The notes beneath the pieces are model-generated. The model did not search any database. It was not told the DNA's origin and saw only the letters and a list, made by a program, of their open reading frames with translations. This document shows positions 42,112 to 51,815 of a stretch of DNA of 64,000 bases, piece by piece. Within the stretch, counting starts at the first letter, position 1; each line of letters begins with the position of its first letter. Both the position numbers and the translations under genes were made by a program. This stretch comes from JBASEY01 sp049652745. Its GTDB lineage: Bacteria > CSSED10-310. The stretch covers positions 1 through 64,000 of the forward strand of contig JBASEY010000023.1 of assembly GCA_049652745.1 (NCBI GenBank). Reading direction: 5' to 3'.

Positions 42112-45100
42112 ATGTTAGAAATAATTAAAAGATATAGACAGACTATCAGCATTTTTGGATTCTTTTTCATTGTCGGAATGTTATGTTCAGCTTCCGAACA
42201 ACAAGTGGTTATTATTCCCCAACACACGTTGCATATTCAAAGTAGCGAGGGCAGTTCATTACTGGCGATAGATGACTATGGACAGATGAACATTCCAGGA
42301 AAACCGGCTTTGCCTTCTCGTATATTTTCTGTAGCCGTTCCTCCTGGAGCTATTATCGAGGATGTCATCATTCGGTCGCATTCGCTGGAAAAAATGCCTG
42401 GATACCATTTTGTTCAACCGGCTGGAATGGTATTACCTTTGATGAAATTGACCGAGAGAGAATTGTCGGTTTTTGAGAAGGAATATAGTGATAATTATCG
42501 TGCGGTATATGAGAAAGATGAATTTTGGCCAGGGGTGCTTGGTTCTTGGCTGGGCGAAGCCGGGTTTCGCAAATACAGGCTTGTCGATGTCCAAATCAAT
42601 CCAGTGCAATATAATCCCATAACCGGCGAAATCATTTGCCATCACGATATACAAATAGAAGTGTCGTTCCATTTATCTGAACGGGCCGAGATACTGTCGG
42701 ACTATAGCCCCCGAATGGAAACATTGGCACGGCGTTTGATATTGAACTATGACGATGCCCAAGCCTGGTATCCACAAGTCTCTACTCGGAAAAGGGGTGG
42801 ATTTGAGCTGGTGGTTATAACCACCGAGGCCTTGCGCGATTCAGTATCTTCGTTAGTAAAGTTTGAGCAAGATATAAAAGGCAAATCAGTCCATGTGGCT
42901 ACGATCGAAGAAATATCATCATCGATCGAAGGCGCCGACCTTGCACAGAAAATTCGATATTTTCTCCGTGAACGGTATTTAAGCAGTGAATGGGGTATTG
43001 AAGATGTTTTGTTGGTTGGTCACCACTCTGTCCTTCCAATGCGGAAGGTGAGCCAAAGTGCCGGCTACGGCAGTCCGATGACGGATTTTTATTATGCCGA
43101 GTTGTCTGAGCGTGATGATATCAACTGGGATTCCAATCAAAATGGACGTTATTGGGACGATTCAGACAAAGCGGATTATTATGCTGAAGTGAGTATCGGG
43201 AGGATACCTTCGTCAAACCCTGCTGTCGTCGCAGCTTTATGCCAAAAAAGTATCAATTTCGAATTGAATCAAGATCCGGAATTCAAAAACAATGCTTTGC
43301 TGTTAGGTTCTTTTTATTGGGAAGATACGGACAATGCAGAATTGATGGAAGCGATAATGAAGTTTCCCGCCGTGGAAAACTGGACATCCATTCGGATGTA
43401 CGAAAAAAATTCGACTGTTACATCGAAATACGATTGTGATTTTCCGCTGAAGCAAGCGACGGTATTGGAGCAATGGAAAAACGGGAAGTATGCATTGGCA
43501 AATTTAGCGGGTCACGGGTCATATTTCGGCGTTTATCAAATGGGGTTTGGAAGTGCATCTTTTTGGACATCGACGCTTTGCAACCAACTTTCCAACGAAT
43601 TTCCATCTATTGTCGTTTCAGCGGCCTGCAGCACCAGTGACACCGACTATACCAATCTGGGAGAAGTTATGATGGAAAAAGGAGCAGTCGGTTTCGTTGG
43701 AGCGACGAAAGTGGCATATGGCAGTCGCCCTTGGACTCGTCCGACAGATGGTTCAACTCAATCTCTCGACTATTATTTTTCAACGGCTGTGATGTCTAAA
43801 GAATATACGCAAGGCGAAGCTCTGCAGTTTGCTCTTGCCAAAAACTATCAGCAGAATGGTTGGTATTACCCAAAATATGAAATCGCCGAATGGAACTTGT
43901 GGGGAAGCCCAACTCTTGGGCTCGATATACCCATTTCTTCGAAAGGTAAACTCTCGCTGGATAAAGAGATATATTCCGTCAACGATTATCTGACTGTGAC
44001 TGTTCGTGATGCCGATCTCAGCCCAGGTGTCGATACATTTGTGACGGCGACCACGCTATTCGGGGACACTGAAACTATAGACCTTATTCCAACAGAAACC
44101 GAAGGTGTTTTTATCGGTTTGATCCACCTGGTGGAAAGCCAGGCGGTGGCTAATAACGACAGGTTGGATGTCCAGCATAGTGACGAGATAACCGTCAGTT
44201 ATATTGATATGGATGATGGCGTCGGTGGTGTCAATGTTGAAAAAACAAGTGTTGCCACAGTCGATGGTCTGGCGCCGGAAATTTTCAATGTTCAGGTTGC
44301 CCACACAACTTCTGAGACAGTCGAACTTACATGGGAAACATCAAAGCCAAGTATTTGTTCAATTTATTACGGTATCGACGACCTGATATCGACGGAGCAA
44401 ACTCAGGCATATGAAAAAAATCATTCGATAGTTTTGTCGGAATTGACTCCCTGCACCTATTATTATTTTATCATCAATGCCGCTGATTCAGCAGGAAACC
44501 GAAGCACAGATGATAATGAAGGAAAATTTTATAGGTTTAACACCTACGATCAGGAAATATTCTATTATGAACCGTTGAATGTTGATCCGGGTTGGACGAT
44601 GGAAGGTTTATGGGAGTTCGGCCGACCGGAAGGCCAGGGGGGAAAGAACGGTTTTCCGGATCCTACCGCCGGATTTTCAGGTCAAAATGTTTATGGCTAT
44701 AATCTTTCAGGTGATTATAATAACAGCCAACCTGCTCACAGCTTGACATCGACGCGTATCGACTGCAGACATTCAATGGATGTGATGATTCAATTCAAAC
44801 GGTGGTTGGGAGTCGAGAGAAATATGTATGACAAAGCTTCGTTTGAAGTTTCAAATGACGGTGAAACCTTTACGAAGATTTGGGAAAATCCCGATATTGA
44901 AATCACAGACACAGAATGGAAAACGGTTCAATACGATATTAGTCATATTGCCGATGGGAAAGAGGATGTATATCTGAGATGGGTTATGGGATCAACCAAC
45001 AGAAGCAATGTATTTTGTGGGTGGAATATTGACGATATCACGCTGGTGAGATCGATTCCCTGCGCCAAGCCGACACCGGAACCTCGTGCTACAGCAACCC

Positions 45101-45480
45101 CGGCGCCTCCGGATCTGCCTTCCACCGGCATCCATTTGAGTATGGATGATTATACCTTGAAGCCCGGTTCTGACTTTAACTTGGTTTTGACGCTGAGAAA
45201 TGGTCTGGCTGCTCCTCTTACCGTTCATATATTTGTTGCTTTGGAGGTTTATGGTAACTTCTGGTTCTGGCCTACGTGGGTCAGTATGGAAGAAGGCATA
45301 GCTTTTGTCCCCGAGGTGACTGTACCGGCGGCGACTCAGCTCGATGCCAGTATTTTACGATTTGTCTGGCCGGATGTGACTGGTCCAGCACACGGGCTTT
45401 TCTTTTATGGTCTATTGTTGGACTCTTCCACTTTGGATATAGTTGGTCATCCTACTCAGATATGCTGGGAGTTCCTATAA
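42112..45480 (+). CDS. Secreted C25 cysteine peptidase with FN3-like, jelly-roll and unknown C-terminal domain
   Basis: 1122 residues. The ATG at 42112 has AGGAG at good spacing and a signal sequence (IFGFFFIVGMLCSA); an earlier in-frame start overlaps the promoter and is rejected. Propeptide with INPVQYNPITG; catalytic domain with His468 (LAGHGSYF) and Cys506 (SAACSTSD). Then a beta-rich region (about 615-715), an FN3-like domain (about 720-810), a jelly-roll domain (about 813-985, with DPGWTME and GWNIDDI), a Thr/Pro linker and a divergent copy of the unrecognised C-terminal domain (about 1003-1122: YTLKPGSDF, ALEVYGNFWFWP, FVWPDVTG, LFFYG). It joins the tail modules of the first C25 protein with the end domain of the third. 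The M61 peptidase gene follows. Confidence 0.93.
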   Translation: MLEIIKRYRQTISIFGFFFIVGMLCSASEQQVVIIPQHTLHIQSSEGSSLLAIDDYGQMNIPGKPALPSRIFSVAVPPGAIIEDVIIRSHSLEKMPGYHFVQPAGMVLPLMKLTERELSVFEKEYSDNYRAVYEKDEFWPGVLGSWLGEAGFRKYRLVDVQINPVQYNPITGEIICHHDIQIEVSFHLSERAEILSDYSPRMETLARRLILNYDDAQAWYPQVSTRKRGGFELVVITTEALRDSVSSLVKFEQDIKGKSVHVATIEEISSSIEGADLAQKIRYFLRERYLSSEWGIEDVLLVGHHSVLPMRKVSQSAGYGSPMTDFYYAELSERDDINWDSNQNGRYWDDSDKADYYAEVSIGRIPSSNPAVVAALCQKSINFELNQDPEFKNNALLLGSFYWEDTDNAELMEAIMKFPAVENWTSIRMYEKNSTVTSKYDCDFPLKQATVLEQWKNGKYALANLAGHGSYFGVYQMGFGSASFWTSTLCNQLSNEFPSIVVSAACSTSDTDYTNLGEVMMEKGAVGFVGATKVAYGSRPWTRPTDGSTQSLDYYFSTAVMSKEYTQGEALQFALAKNYQQNGWYYPKYEIAEWNLWGSPTLGLDIPISSKGKLSLDKEIYSVNDYLTVTVRDADLSPGVDTFVTATTLFGDTETIDLIPTETEGVFIGLIHLVESQAVANNDRLDVQHSDEITVSYIDMDDGVGGVNVEKTSVATVDGLAPEIFNVQVAHTTSETVELTWETSKPSICSIYYGIDDLISTEQTQAYEKNHSIVLSELTPCTYYYFIINAADSAGNRSTDDNEGKFYRFNTYDQEIFYYEPLNVDPGWTMEGLWEFGRPEGQGGKNGFPDPTAGFSGQNVYGYNLSGDYNNSQPAHSLTSTRIDCRHSMDVMIQFKRWLGVERNMYDKASFEVSNDGETFTKIWENPDIEITDTEWKTVQYDISHIADGKEDVYLRWVMGSTNRSNVFCGWNIDDITLVRSIPCAKPTPEPRATATPAPPDLPSTGIHLSMDDYTLKPGSDFNLVLTLRNGLAAPLTVHIFVALEVYGNFWFWPTWVSMEEGIAFVPEVTVPAATQLDASILRFVWPDVTGPAHGLFFYGLLLDSSTLDIVGHPTQICWEFL

Positions 45481-45532
45481 AGACGATAAAAATTTCTTGA
45501 TTCTTTTGTAACTGTGCATTAGCTTCTGAGCT

Positions 45533-45554
45533 GGCTTCAGAATGGTCTGAAGCT
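45533..45554 (+). other. Hairpin between the C25 and M61 peptidase genes
   Basis: Stem of 8-9 bp (CTTCAGA / TCTGAAG plus flanking pairs) around a 4-nt ATGG loop, with no T-run, just before the AGGAAAG ribosome-binding site of the M61 gene. It could modulate read-through or translation; no function is proven. Confidence 0.4.
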
Positions 45555-45571
45555 GCTGCAGGAAAGAAATT

Positions 45572-47356
45572 ATGCCGAATACAAAAGTCGATTATACCAT
45601 TCATCTCGATCAACCTAGAACTCGATATGTAAATGTCGAAATACATATTCCGAAAGCTCCTTCCGAAGCTATCGAATTAAAATTACCGACATGGCTGCCG
45701 GGAGCATATAAATTGGGCGAGTTTTCAGCCAATATAGAACAGTTCAGAGTAACAAACGGCTCTGATGAACCTGTTACATGGAAAAAAATCGATAAGCTCA
45801 CGTGGTGCGTTATGGCTCAAGCCAATCAGTCTGTAACCATCACTTATAAAGTATATACGTTTCAGTTGGCGGACGATGCCAGCTATCTTTGTGACGATTT
45901 CGCCATAATCAATCCTGGAACAGTTTGCCTTGCCGTCATACCTTTTATGGAACAACCATGCACTTTAAAAGCTGTTATTCCTGATCGCTGGCGGCATATC
46001 TCAACCGGGATGGAACCTGTCGATGATTCTAAGCGAAAATTCTATGCGGCAGACTACCATGAACTGATGGATTGTCCAATGCTGATAGGAAATCATTATC
46101 TTCACCAATTCATTGTAAACGGTATTCTACATGAAGTGGCCATTGAAGGAAAAGGGAATATCGACAAAAGTCAATTTTTGATTGACCTGGAAAAAATCAC
46201 GCAGTCTATCATTTCCACAATGCAGCATGTTCCGTATAAAAGATATGTTTTTCTTTTCCTGATAACGGATACGGATGCCGGTCTGGAACACTGTAATTCA
46301 ACTCTGATTTTTGAACGAAGATTCAATTTCAAACCACGAAAAACATATCTAAACATGATCAGTATTTTTTCTCATGAATTGTTCCATGCCTGGAATGTCA
46401 AAGCTTTACGGCCAAAAGAACTGGTCAAACCAAATTATTTTTCTGAAACATACACCGATCTTTTGTGGTTTTCAGAAGGATTTACCAATTATTACCATTT
46501 TCAATTCCTTTTGCGCCCGGGTATCATGAAACCAAAAGAATATATCGACGCGGTTGCTTTCCAAGCCACTCGTTACCGAAGAATCCCCGGATACGAATAC
46601 CAAAGCACGGCGGAAGCTTCTTTTGATGCCTGGATCAAATATTATCGTTCGAATGAAAACACGCCGAATTCAACGATATCCTACTATTTAAAGGGTTCGA
46701 TAATCGCCTTTTTCTTGGATCTGGATATTTTGGAAGCCACGGACGGAAAACATCGACTGGATGATATGATGCGTGATTTATATCAGGAACATTATGTAAA
46801 GAAGTTCGATGGCTTTACATTCGAGGATGTTGTAAAGGCTGCAGAGCGTTATACCGGCAAAAATCTTGAAGCGTTTTTTCAAAAATATGTCTATCGTGCC
46901 ACGGATATGCCGTTTGAAGAGTATTTTCAAAAAGCCGGTCTTGAATTGACCGTTGATAAACCCGATGACAAGGAGATGAGAAAAGGCGATTTGGGATTAC
47001 GATTGGCTATGCGCGAACATCGACCTCATGTTTCAGTCATTCGTAGAAACAGTGCTGCTCAGCATGCCGGTATCTTGCCCAATGATGAAATTATTGCGCT
47101 TGACGGCTTACGTGTTTTTTCATCAGATGACCTTGCCAAACGTCTTGAATTCATGGGTCCTGGAGATGCCGTGGAGATTATGATTTCGCGAAATGGAGAA
47201 ATAAAATCGCTTCAAGTAGTCTTAGGTGAGCCGATCCCTGTGGAATATACCATTAAACCAGTTGGTGCGCCCAATGAAAAACAGAAACGCTTATTTAAGC
47301 AATGGACCGGTCATGACTATGATACGGTTTACACAAAAGCTTTTACCGGACCCTAA
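45572..47356 (+). CDS. M61 family metallopeptidase with PDZ domain
   Basis: 594 residues, usual M61 (glycyl aminopeptidase-like) length. The N-terminal beta domain (VDYTIHLDQPRTRYVNVEI...LPTWLPGAYKL) is characteristic. The zinc site is HELFH (His268, His272) with the third ligand in WFSEGFTNYY; GLEH, typical of the family, precedes it. A PDZ domain lies at about 480-560 (LGLRLAMRE, AAQHAGILPNDEIIALDG). No signal peptide is visible, so it is probably cytoplasmic and trims peptides. It follows the fourth C25 gene by 91 bp and leads a run with a membrane protein and an MFS transporter. Confidence 0.93.
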   Translation: MPNTKVDYTIHLDQPRTRYVNVEIHIPKAPSEAIELKLPTWLPGAYKLGEFSANIEQFRVTNGSDEPVTWKKIDKLTWCVMAQANQSVTITYKVYTFQLADDASYLCDDFAIINPGTVCLAVIPFMEQPCTLKAVIPDRWRHISTGMEPVDDSKRKFYAADYHELMDCPMLIGNHYLHQFIVNGILHEVAIEGKGNIDKSQFLIDLEKITQSIISTMQHVPYKRYVFLFLITDTDAGLEHCNSTLIFERRFNFKPRKTYLNMISIFSHELFHAWNVKALRPKELVKPNYFSETYTDLLWFSEGFTNYYHFQFLLRPGIMKPKEYIDAVAFQATRYRRIPGYEYQSTAEASFDAWIKYYRSNENTPNSTISYYLKGSIIAFFLDLDILEATDGKHRLDDMMRDLYQEHYVKKFDGFTFEDVVKAAERYTGKNLEAFFQKYVYRATDMPFEEYFQKAGLELTVDKPDDKEMRKGDLGLRLAMREHRPHVSVIRRNSAAQHAGILPNDEIIALDGLRVFSSDDLAKRLEFMGPGDAVEIMISRNGEIKSLQVVLGEPIPVEYTIKPVGAPNEKQKRLFKQWTGHDYDTVYTKAFTGP

Positions 47357-47413
47357 CCACGTGACGGATTTAACCTTTTGATATTTAGGCAGGTGTTTAA
47401 CAAAACTAAACAG

Positions 47414-48271
47414 ATGGCTCAACCTCAAAAAAAAATTTCGAGCAGACGCTTTTGGTTTTGGATTTCGGCTGCAGCTTTTACACTGTTGACGGTCATTTAT
47501 CAACGCTTAACCGGGCCGACAAATCCATACCGAGGGATATATGTAATAGAAAATGCAACCCATCATTACAAATTAGGGCGTAGCCCGGAATGCGGTTTTC
47601 CATATGAGATTATTTTTCCAGGTTCAGATGTCGATCAAGCTGAGTTGTTTTGGCGGGAGTATCCTACAGAGCGTCCATGGAAATCCGTTCCAATGAAGAA
47701 ATACGACGCCAATTTCCAGGCGAGCATCCCCTCGCAACCCCCTGCTGGGAAAGTGGAATATTATATACAGTTAAAAACAAAACATAGTGAGATTATCCAA
47801 ATACCGAATGAAAAAAACCGGATCATCGCTCGTTTTAAAAACCCGGTACCGGTTTGGGCCTTGTTACCGCATATCGTCTTGATGTTTACTGCGATGCTGC
47901 TGTCCAATAAATTGGGAATCAGCGTTTTTCTGAAAGAACCACTCCAAAACAACCTGGTTTGGATAACGTTTTTATGTCTATTTTTCGGCATCGGTATTTT
48001 TGGTCCGATCGTACAAAAATTTGCGTTTGGTCAATATTGGACCGGTTGGCCTATCGGAACTGATTTGACCGACAATAAAAGTTTGGCAGTTCTGCTGATA
48101 TGGATTTTTCCGGTTTGGCGCGTTTGGCGTAAACGGGATGTGCGGACTTCTCTTAAAATTGCATCGATATCGACACTGATCATTTTTCTGATTCCCCATA
48201 GTTTGCTCGGTTCTGAGTATGATTATTCCAGATCGAACATAACGAACGAAAGCTTTCTCCCAAACAATTAA
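47414..48271 (+). CDS. Membrane protein of unknown function
   Basis: 285 residues from the ATG at 47414; a TTG 36 bp upstream is the other candidate start and neither has a strong ribosome-binding site. One N-terminal membrane segment (FWFWISAAAFTLLTVIY), an extracytoplasmic domain of about 130 residues (NPYRGIYVIENATHHYKLGR...VEYYIQLKTK), which reads like a small beta-sandwich, then four hydrophobic segments (about 145-265). I do not recognise the family. It lies between the M61 peptidase and MFS genes with short gaps (57 and 26 bp), so the three are likely co-transcribed. Confidence 0.75.
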   Translation: MAQPQKKISSRRFWFWISAAAFTLLTVIYQRLTGPTNPYRGIYVIENATHHYKLGRSPECGFPYEIIFPGSDVDQAELFWREYPTERPWKSVPMKKYDANFQASIPSQPPAGKVEYYIQLKTKHSEIIQIPNEKNRIIARFKNPVPVWALLPHIVLMFTAMLLSNKLGISVFLKEPLQNNLVWITFLCLFFGIGIFGPIVQKFAFGQYWTGWPIGTDLTDNKSLAVLLIWIFPVWRVWRKRDVRTSLKIASISTLIIFLIPHSLLGSEYDYSRSNITNESFLPNN

Positions 48272-48297
48272 ACCAATGAAATATCTTAGGTGAAGCT

Positions 48298-49752
48298 GTG
48301 GCGAAAACGAAAATAACGAGCGGTGTTTCCGGGCTTTTACGTAAGACAATGAAAATTTCGATAATCGAAGGTGCGTTTGCACAGATCTATATGTCGTTAT
48401 CCGGTCCCGGAAGTGTTTTTATTACCCGCTTCGCCGTGCTATTGAATGCCTCGCCCTTTCATTTTGGTTTACTTTCGGCTATCGGGCAGTTGTCGCAGGT
48501 TTTTCAGCCTATAGGTGCAATAATTACCCGCCCGATGACATCAAGAAAAGGTATGGTTCTGTTCTTTGCTTTAACGGGAAGGCTGATGACTCTTTTTCTA
48601 GGAATTTTGCCTTTTATCCTTTTCGATTTCAATGCAATGGCGCTTTTTCTAGGTTTGTTTTTTGTCAGCACAACGTTACAGGCAATTGCAGGAAATGCCT
48701 GGATTGCATGGATATCCGACAGCTTCCCGCTTCGAATCCGTGGCCGCTTTTTTTCTGTTCGATCGCGCTATCTATTGATCATCGGCCTTCTCACCGGTCT
48801 TCTAGCCGCTGGGTTCATTGATGGCTTCGAAAAAAGAAAAATTATTATAACACCACAATTTTTAACGAATATCTTTCTGAAAACGACAGATGATACAAAT
48901 TTGGCTACAGGTTTTTTGCTGCTTTTTTCTTTCGCGACGCTAATCGGAGTTGTTGGGATCAGTATCCTGAAAAAACAGCCCGAAAACCATAAAAGTGTCG
49001 AAACCGAAAGCCTTATCTCGATGTTCTCGGTTCCGTTCAAAGATGGAAATTTTTTGCGACTTTTATTATTTACCTGCTGGTGGATGCTTGCGGTAGGTAT
49101 CGGCGCTCCATTCTGGCAGCCGTTCATGCTGAACAAGCTTCAAATGTCATTGAGCAAAGTTCAGTTCTATGGCGTAACGAGCACGATCGCTCAACTCGTC
49201 GTATTAAAAAAATGGGGTAAATTTATTGATCGATTCGGAAATAAAACCGCTATGGCCATCGCTATATTACTGGGTGGATTCAATCCGATGGTTTGGCTGG
49301 TAGTGTCGCCGTCAAGATATTGGCTTGTCTATTTTGAAGCTGTGACCTCAGGTATCATGTGGGCAGGCGCCGGCATCGTCGCGGTAAATTTCGTCCTGGC
49401 ATTGGCGCCTGATAAGCGGCGGCAGGTTTATTCCGGTATTCACGGAGCGGTGTCCGGCCTTGCAATGATGTTCACAATGATACTTTCCGGCTGGCTTTTA
49501 CCGTACGTGCCGATGATTTATTCAGGGCGATTCGCCGCGGAACAGGTTCTGTTCGGCATGACCGGGCTATTTCGGTGGAGCGCTCTGATACCACTGTTGT
49601 TGATTCATGATGTCAGGGCTCCCAAACTAAATGAAATGATTATATTTTTCCGCCAATACAGCAAAGTTAGAATGACGCAATTAGCTGACAGAATGTTTCG
49701 CTATCTACCCTTTATCTCGGGAAACCAAAATAGTAGAAAGCTGGACGATTGA
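48298..49752 (+). CDS. Major facilitator superfamily transporter
   Basis: 484 residues, 12 membrane segments predicted by eye. It starts at GTG after GGTGA. MFS-like hallmarks: a long cytoplasmic loop in the middle, WIAWISDSFPLRIRGRFFSVRSR between segments 4 and 5 (the basic loop often seen in the family) and LALAPDKRRQVYSGIHGAVSG in the second half. It moves small molecules across the inner membrane; the substrate cannot be told. Its place after a peptidase and an unknown membrane protein would suit export or import of peptides or derived products, but this is only context. Convergent with the dockerin gene, 25 bp between stops. Confidence 0.85.
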   Translation: MAKTKITSGVSGLLRKTMKISIIEGAFAQIYMSLSGPGSVFITRFAVLLNASPFHFGLLSAIGQLSQVFQPIGAIITRPMTSRKGMVLFFALTGRLMTLFLGILPFILFDFNAMALFLGLFFVSTTLQAIAGNAWIAWISDSFPLRIRGRFFSVRSRYLLIIGLLTGLLAAGFIDGFEKRKIIITPQFLTNIFLKTTDDTNLATGFLLLFSFATLIGVVGISILKKQPENHKSVETESLISMFSVPFKDGNFLRLLLFTCWWMLAVGIGAPFWQPFMLNKLQMSLSKVQFYGVTSTIAQLVVLKKWGKFIDRFGNKTAMAIAILLGGFNPMVWLVVSPSRYWLVYFEAVTSGIMWAGAGIVAVNFVLALAPDKRRQVYSGIHGAVSGLAMMFTMILSGWLLPYVPMIYSGRFAAEQVLFGMTGLFRWSALIPLLLIHDVRAPKLNEMIIFFRQYSKVRMTQLADRMFRYLPFISGNQNSRKLDD

Positions 49753-49777
49753 TCAATTTCGAACACACACAAGCTGA

Positions 49778-50560
49778 TCAAATAAGGTCATCAAAGCATG
49801 CATCCTGTCCGAGAGCCGCAAGAAAAATAGTCTGGGCATCGGCGGAGGTGACCTTGTCATCGTAATTACAATCAGCGGAACATTGTTCTTCAAAAGATGG
49901 GGCATACTGTCCAAGAACGATTAAAAAACAAAGCTGTGCATCAGCCGAAGTCAGTTTTCCATCCTGATTGACATCTCCATTACGGTAACAGGGGGTCTCA
50001 GAAGGAGTTCCAGTGGGATCAGGTGTCGGCGTGGCTGACCCACTTACATGGAAATCAACCATATCGGCATAACCGCAAAACTGATCGTCGGCATAAGCTC
50101 GTACCCGACAGCGAGCCCAAGCTGCATTGGCCGGAGCTTCCTTTTCCAACAGGGAAACCAACTCATAATCTCCACTATCTGTATTGTAAGCCGGACCGGC
50201 GCCACCCAGTGAAACACCGTCGCTATCGAGCCAACCCAAATAAAGACCAAGATCTTTTGCTGCCGATGATCCGTAAAAATAGGCGCTGAAGTCATATAAT
50301 GTGCCGGGAATGACCGGAATATCCTGGTATAAACCACGATTGTTATTCGTTAAAGTCTCCATGCCGACGCTATATATACCGTCAAACACCGGATCGGTTT
50401 CTTTCGTGATGACGACATTGGTCTCAGACAACCAATGCTCAGGCAAGTCATCTCCCCAGACTTCAAAACTTGGATTCTCAAGAAGATTTTGGCTATAAGC
50501 TCCGTATAACGGGCTAACAATAAAAATGGCAGTAATAATAAAGTTATTAAGTTTTTTCAT
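49778..50560 (-). CDS. Small secreted carbohydrate-binding-like protein with dockerin
   Basis: 260 residues. Signal peptide (1-23), then a beta-sandwich of about 145 residues that begins LLENPSFEVWGD and ends VDFHVSG, the form of CBM4/9-like or similar jelly-roll binding domains; the NPSFE start is typical of them. A short Thr/Pro linker leads to a four-Cys dockerin (about 192-260, loops GDVNQDG and DCNYDD). AGGAGG precedes the ATG. It has no catalytic domain and could be a targeting or adaptor subunit of the dockerin-bearing peptidases. Ligand unknown. No sigma-54 site was found upstream. Confidence 0.85.
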   Translation of the reverse strand: MKKLNNFIITAIFIVSPLYGAYSQNLLENPSFEVWGDDLPEHWLSETNVVITKETDPVFDGIYSVGMETLTNNNRGLYQDIPVIPGTLYDFSAYFYGSSAAKDLGLYLGWLDSDGVSLGGAGPAYNTDSGDYELVSLLEKEAPANAAWARCRVRAYADDQFCGYADMVDFHVSGSATPTPDPTGTPSETPCYRNGDVNQDGKLTSADAQLCFLIVLGQYAPSFEEQCSADCNYDDKVTSADAQTIFLAALGQDACFDDLI

Positions 50561-50806
50561 GAACGCCTCCTAATCGTGAGAATTTCATACTCTGATTAAA
50601 TCTCCATTAAGTATAACAAACCTCATCCTTGAGATCAATGCTACACTTTCAGAGGCGTTCAAAAAGTTCGTTATGTAGGGTCTTGGTAGAGCTCAAGCCA
50701 GACGCGTGTCAATCCTCAAACCAGACCCGATAAAAAAATCACCACCCCCGCTATATGACATAGCAAATTTTATTCCAACGACGGATATTTACGATAAGGT
50801 TTAATT

Positions 50807-51634
50807 TTATAGGTTGTCTTTCGGGATAAAAGGCTTTAGATAGCCACGCGTTCCAAAAACCACAAATGCTGTAAACACGGCGATATTGAACGCCAGAAGC
50901 GCACCTGGAAGAGGCCCGGCGTAGAGGCCTACATTGTCTATAATCAAAAAAAGATGCTCGATAACTGTTAAAATAATGACCGGCACTGCAGCGGTAAGTG
51001 CGATTTTGAGTTGTTCATTACGGGGAAGCAGAATTCTGGAAAACGCTGCTACAATACCTACGATAAATGAACCGATTAGCGTCATCAATGCGGTTTGAAC
51101 CGACCAATTGATCAAAAGCAAGCCGGTCCAGAAAAAAAATGCAATGATAGATGTAATGCCCTTTGTTGAATCAATGGTTTGAGATGTCACGGTCATATCG
51201 GTTTGACCCAATATGGAATATTTATATTCTTTTGTGCCGGAGGACTCCGTATCGATAATCATCCGATCGCGAAGAAAAATCAATGCTATTGGAAATTCAG
51301 CTTCGCGCTGATATTCATTGCCGGTCACGTCCATAACAATCTGATAATCCGTCCCTTTGTAGATAATGGGTTCATCATTTTCCAAGATCAGCATTCCGTC
51401 AACCAATTTCGCCGGGGGAAAATGAGTTTCGTAAATTCTGCCCATCTCGATGATTTTTTCACGAACAATGACAGCGATTTTAACTCCGATGATCATGGCG
51501 GAGATACCGATCAATAGAATCATAAAACTCAGTGTAAGCTTCACTGGAAGCGCTCGTAATGAAGGATATATCCTTGTATCGACGCTGAATGCCAGCCATT
51601 TGAAAAAATTTTTGAAAAATATTCTAATCGCCAT
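50807..51634 (-). CDS. Membrane protein, DUF1189-like
   Basis: 275 residues from the ATG at 51634, which follows GGGAG; a TTG two codons earlier is rejected. One membrane segment near the N-terminus (LTLSFMILLIGISAMIIGV), an extracytoplasmic loop of about 110 residues (FPPAKLVDGMLILENDEPIIYKG), and four more segments at the C-terminus. This layout, with N- and C-terminal membrane parts enclosing a beta-rich loop, resembles DUF1189 proteins, whose function is unknown. The similarity is judged by eye and is weak. The 246-bp gap to the dockerin gene contains no feature that I can support. Confidence 0.7.
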   Translation of the reverse strand: MAIRIFFKNFFKWLAFSVDTRIYPSLRALPVKLTLSFMILLIGISAMIIGVKIAVIVREKIIEMGRIYETHFPPAKLVDGMLILENDEPIIYKGTDYQIVMDVTGNEYQREAEFPIALIFLRDRMIIDTESSGTKEYKYSILGQTDMTVTSQTIDSTKGITSIIAFFFWTGLLLINWSVQTALMTLIGSFIVGIVAAFSRILLPRNEQLKIALTAAVPVIILTVIEHLFLIIDNVGLYAGPLPGALLAFNIAVFTAFVVFGTRGYLKPFIPKDNL

Positions 51635-51815
51635 GTTCAACTCCCAAGCAGCATTCTAGAGAATAGAACGACCTCAAACAATCAAAATCGATTTAAGTAT
51701 TTCCATAAATTCACTACGAGCCCTTTTAAGAAGTGTCTTGCATGATTTAATTCCTACAATTATGGTATCGTTTGAAGTGGGTTTTCCTGCCGAAGCCGTC
51801 TTTGGAGGGTTGCAG

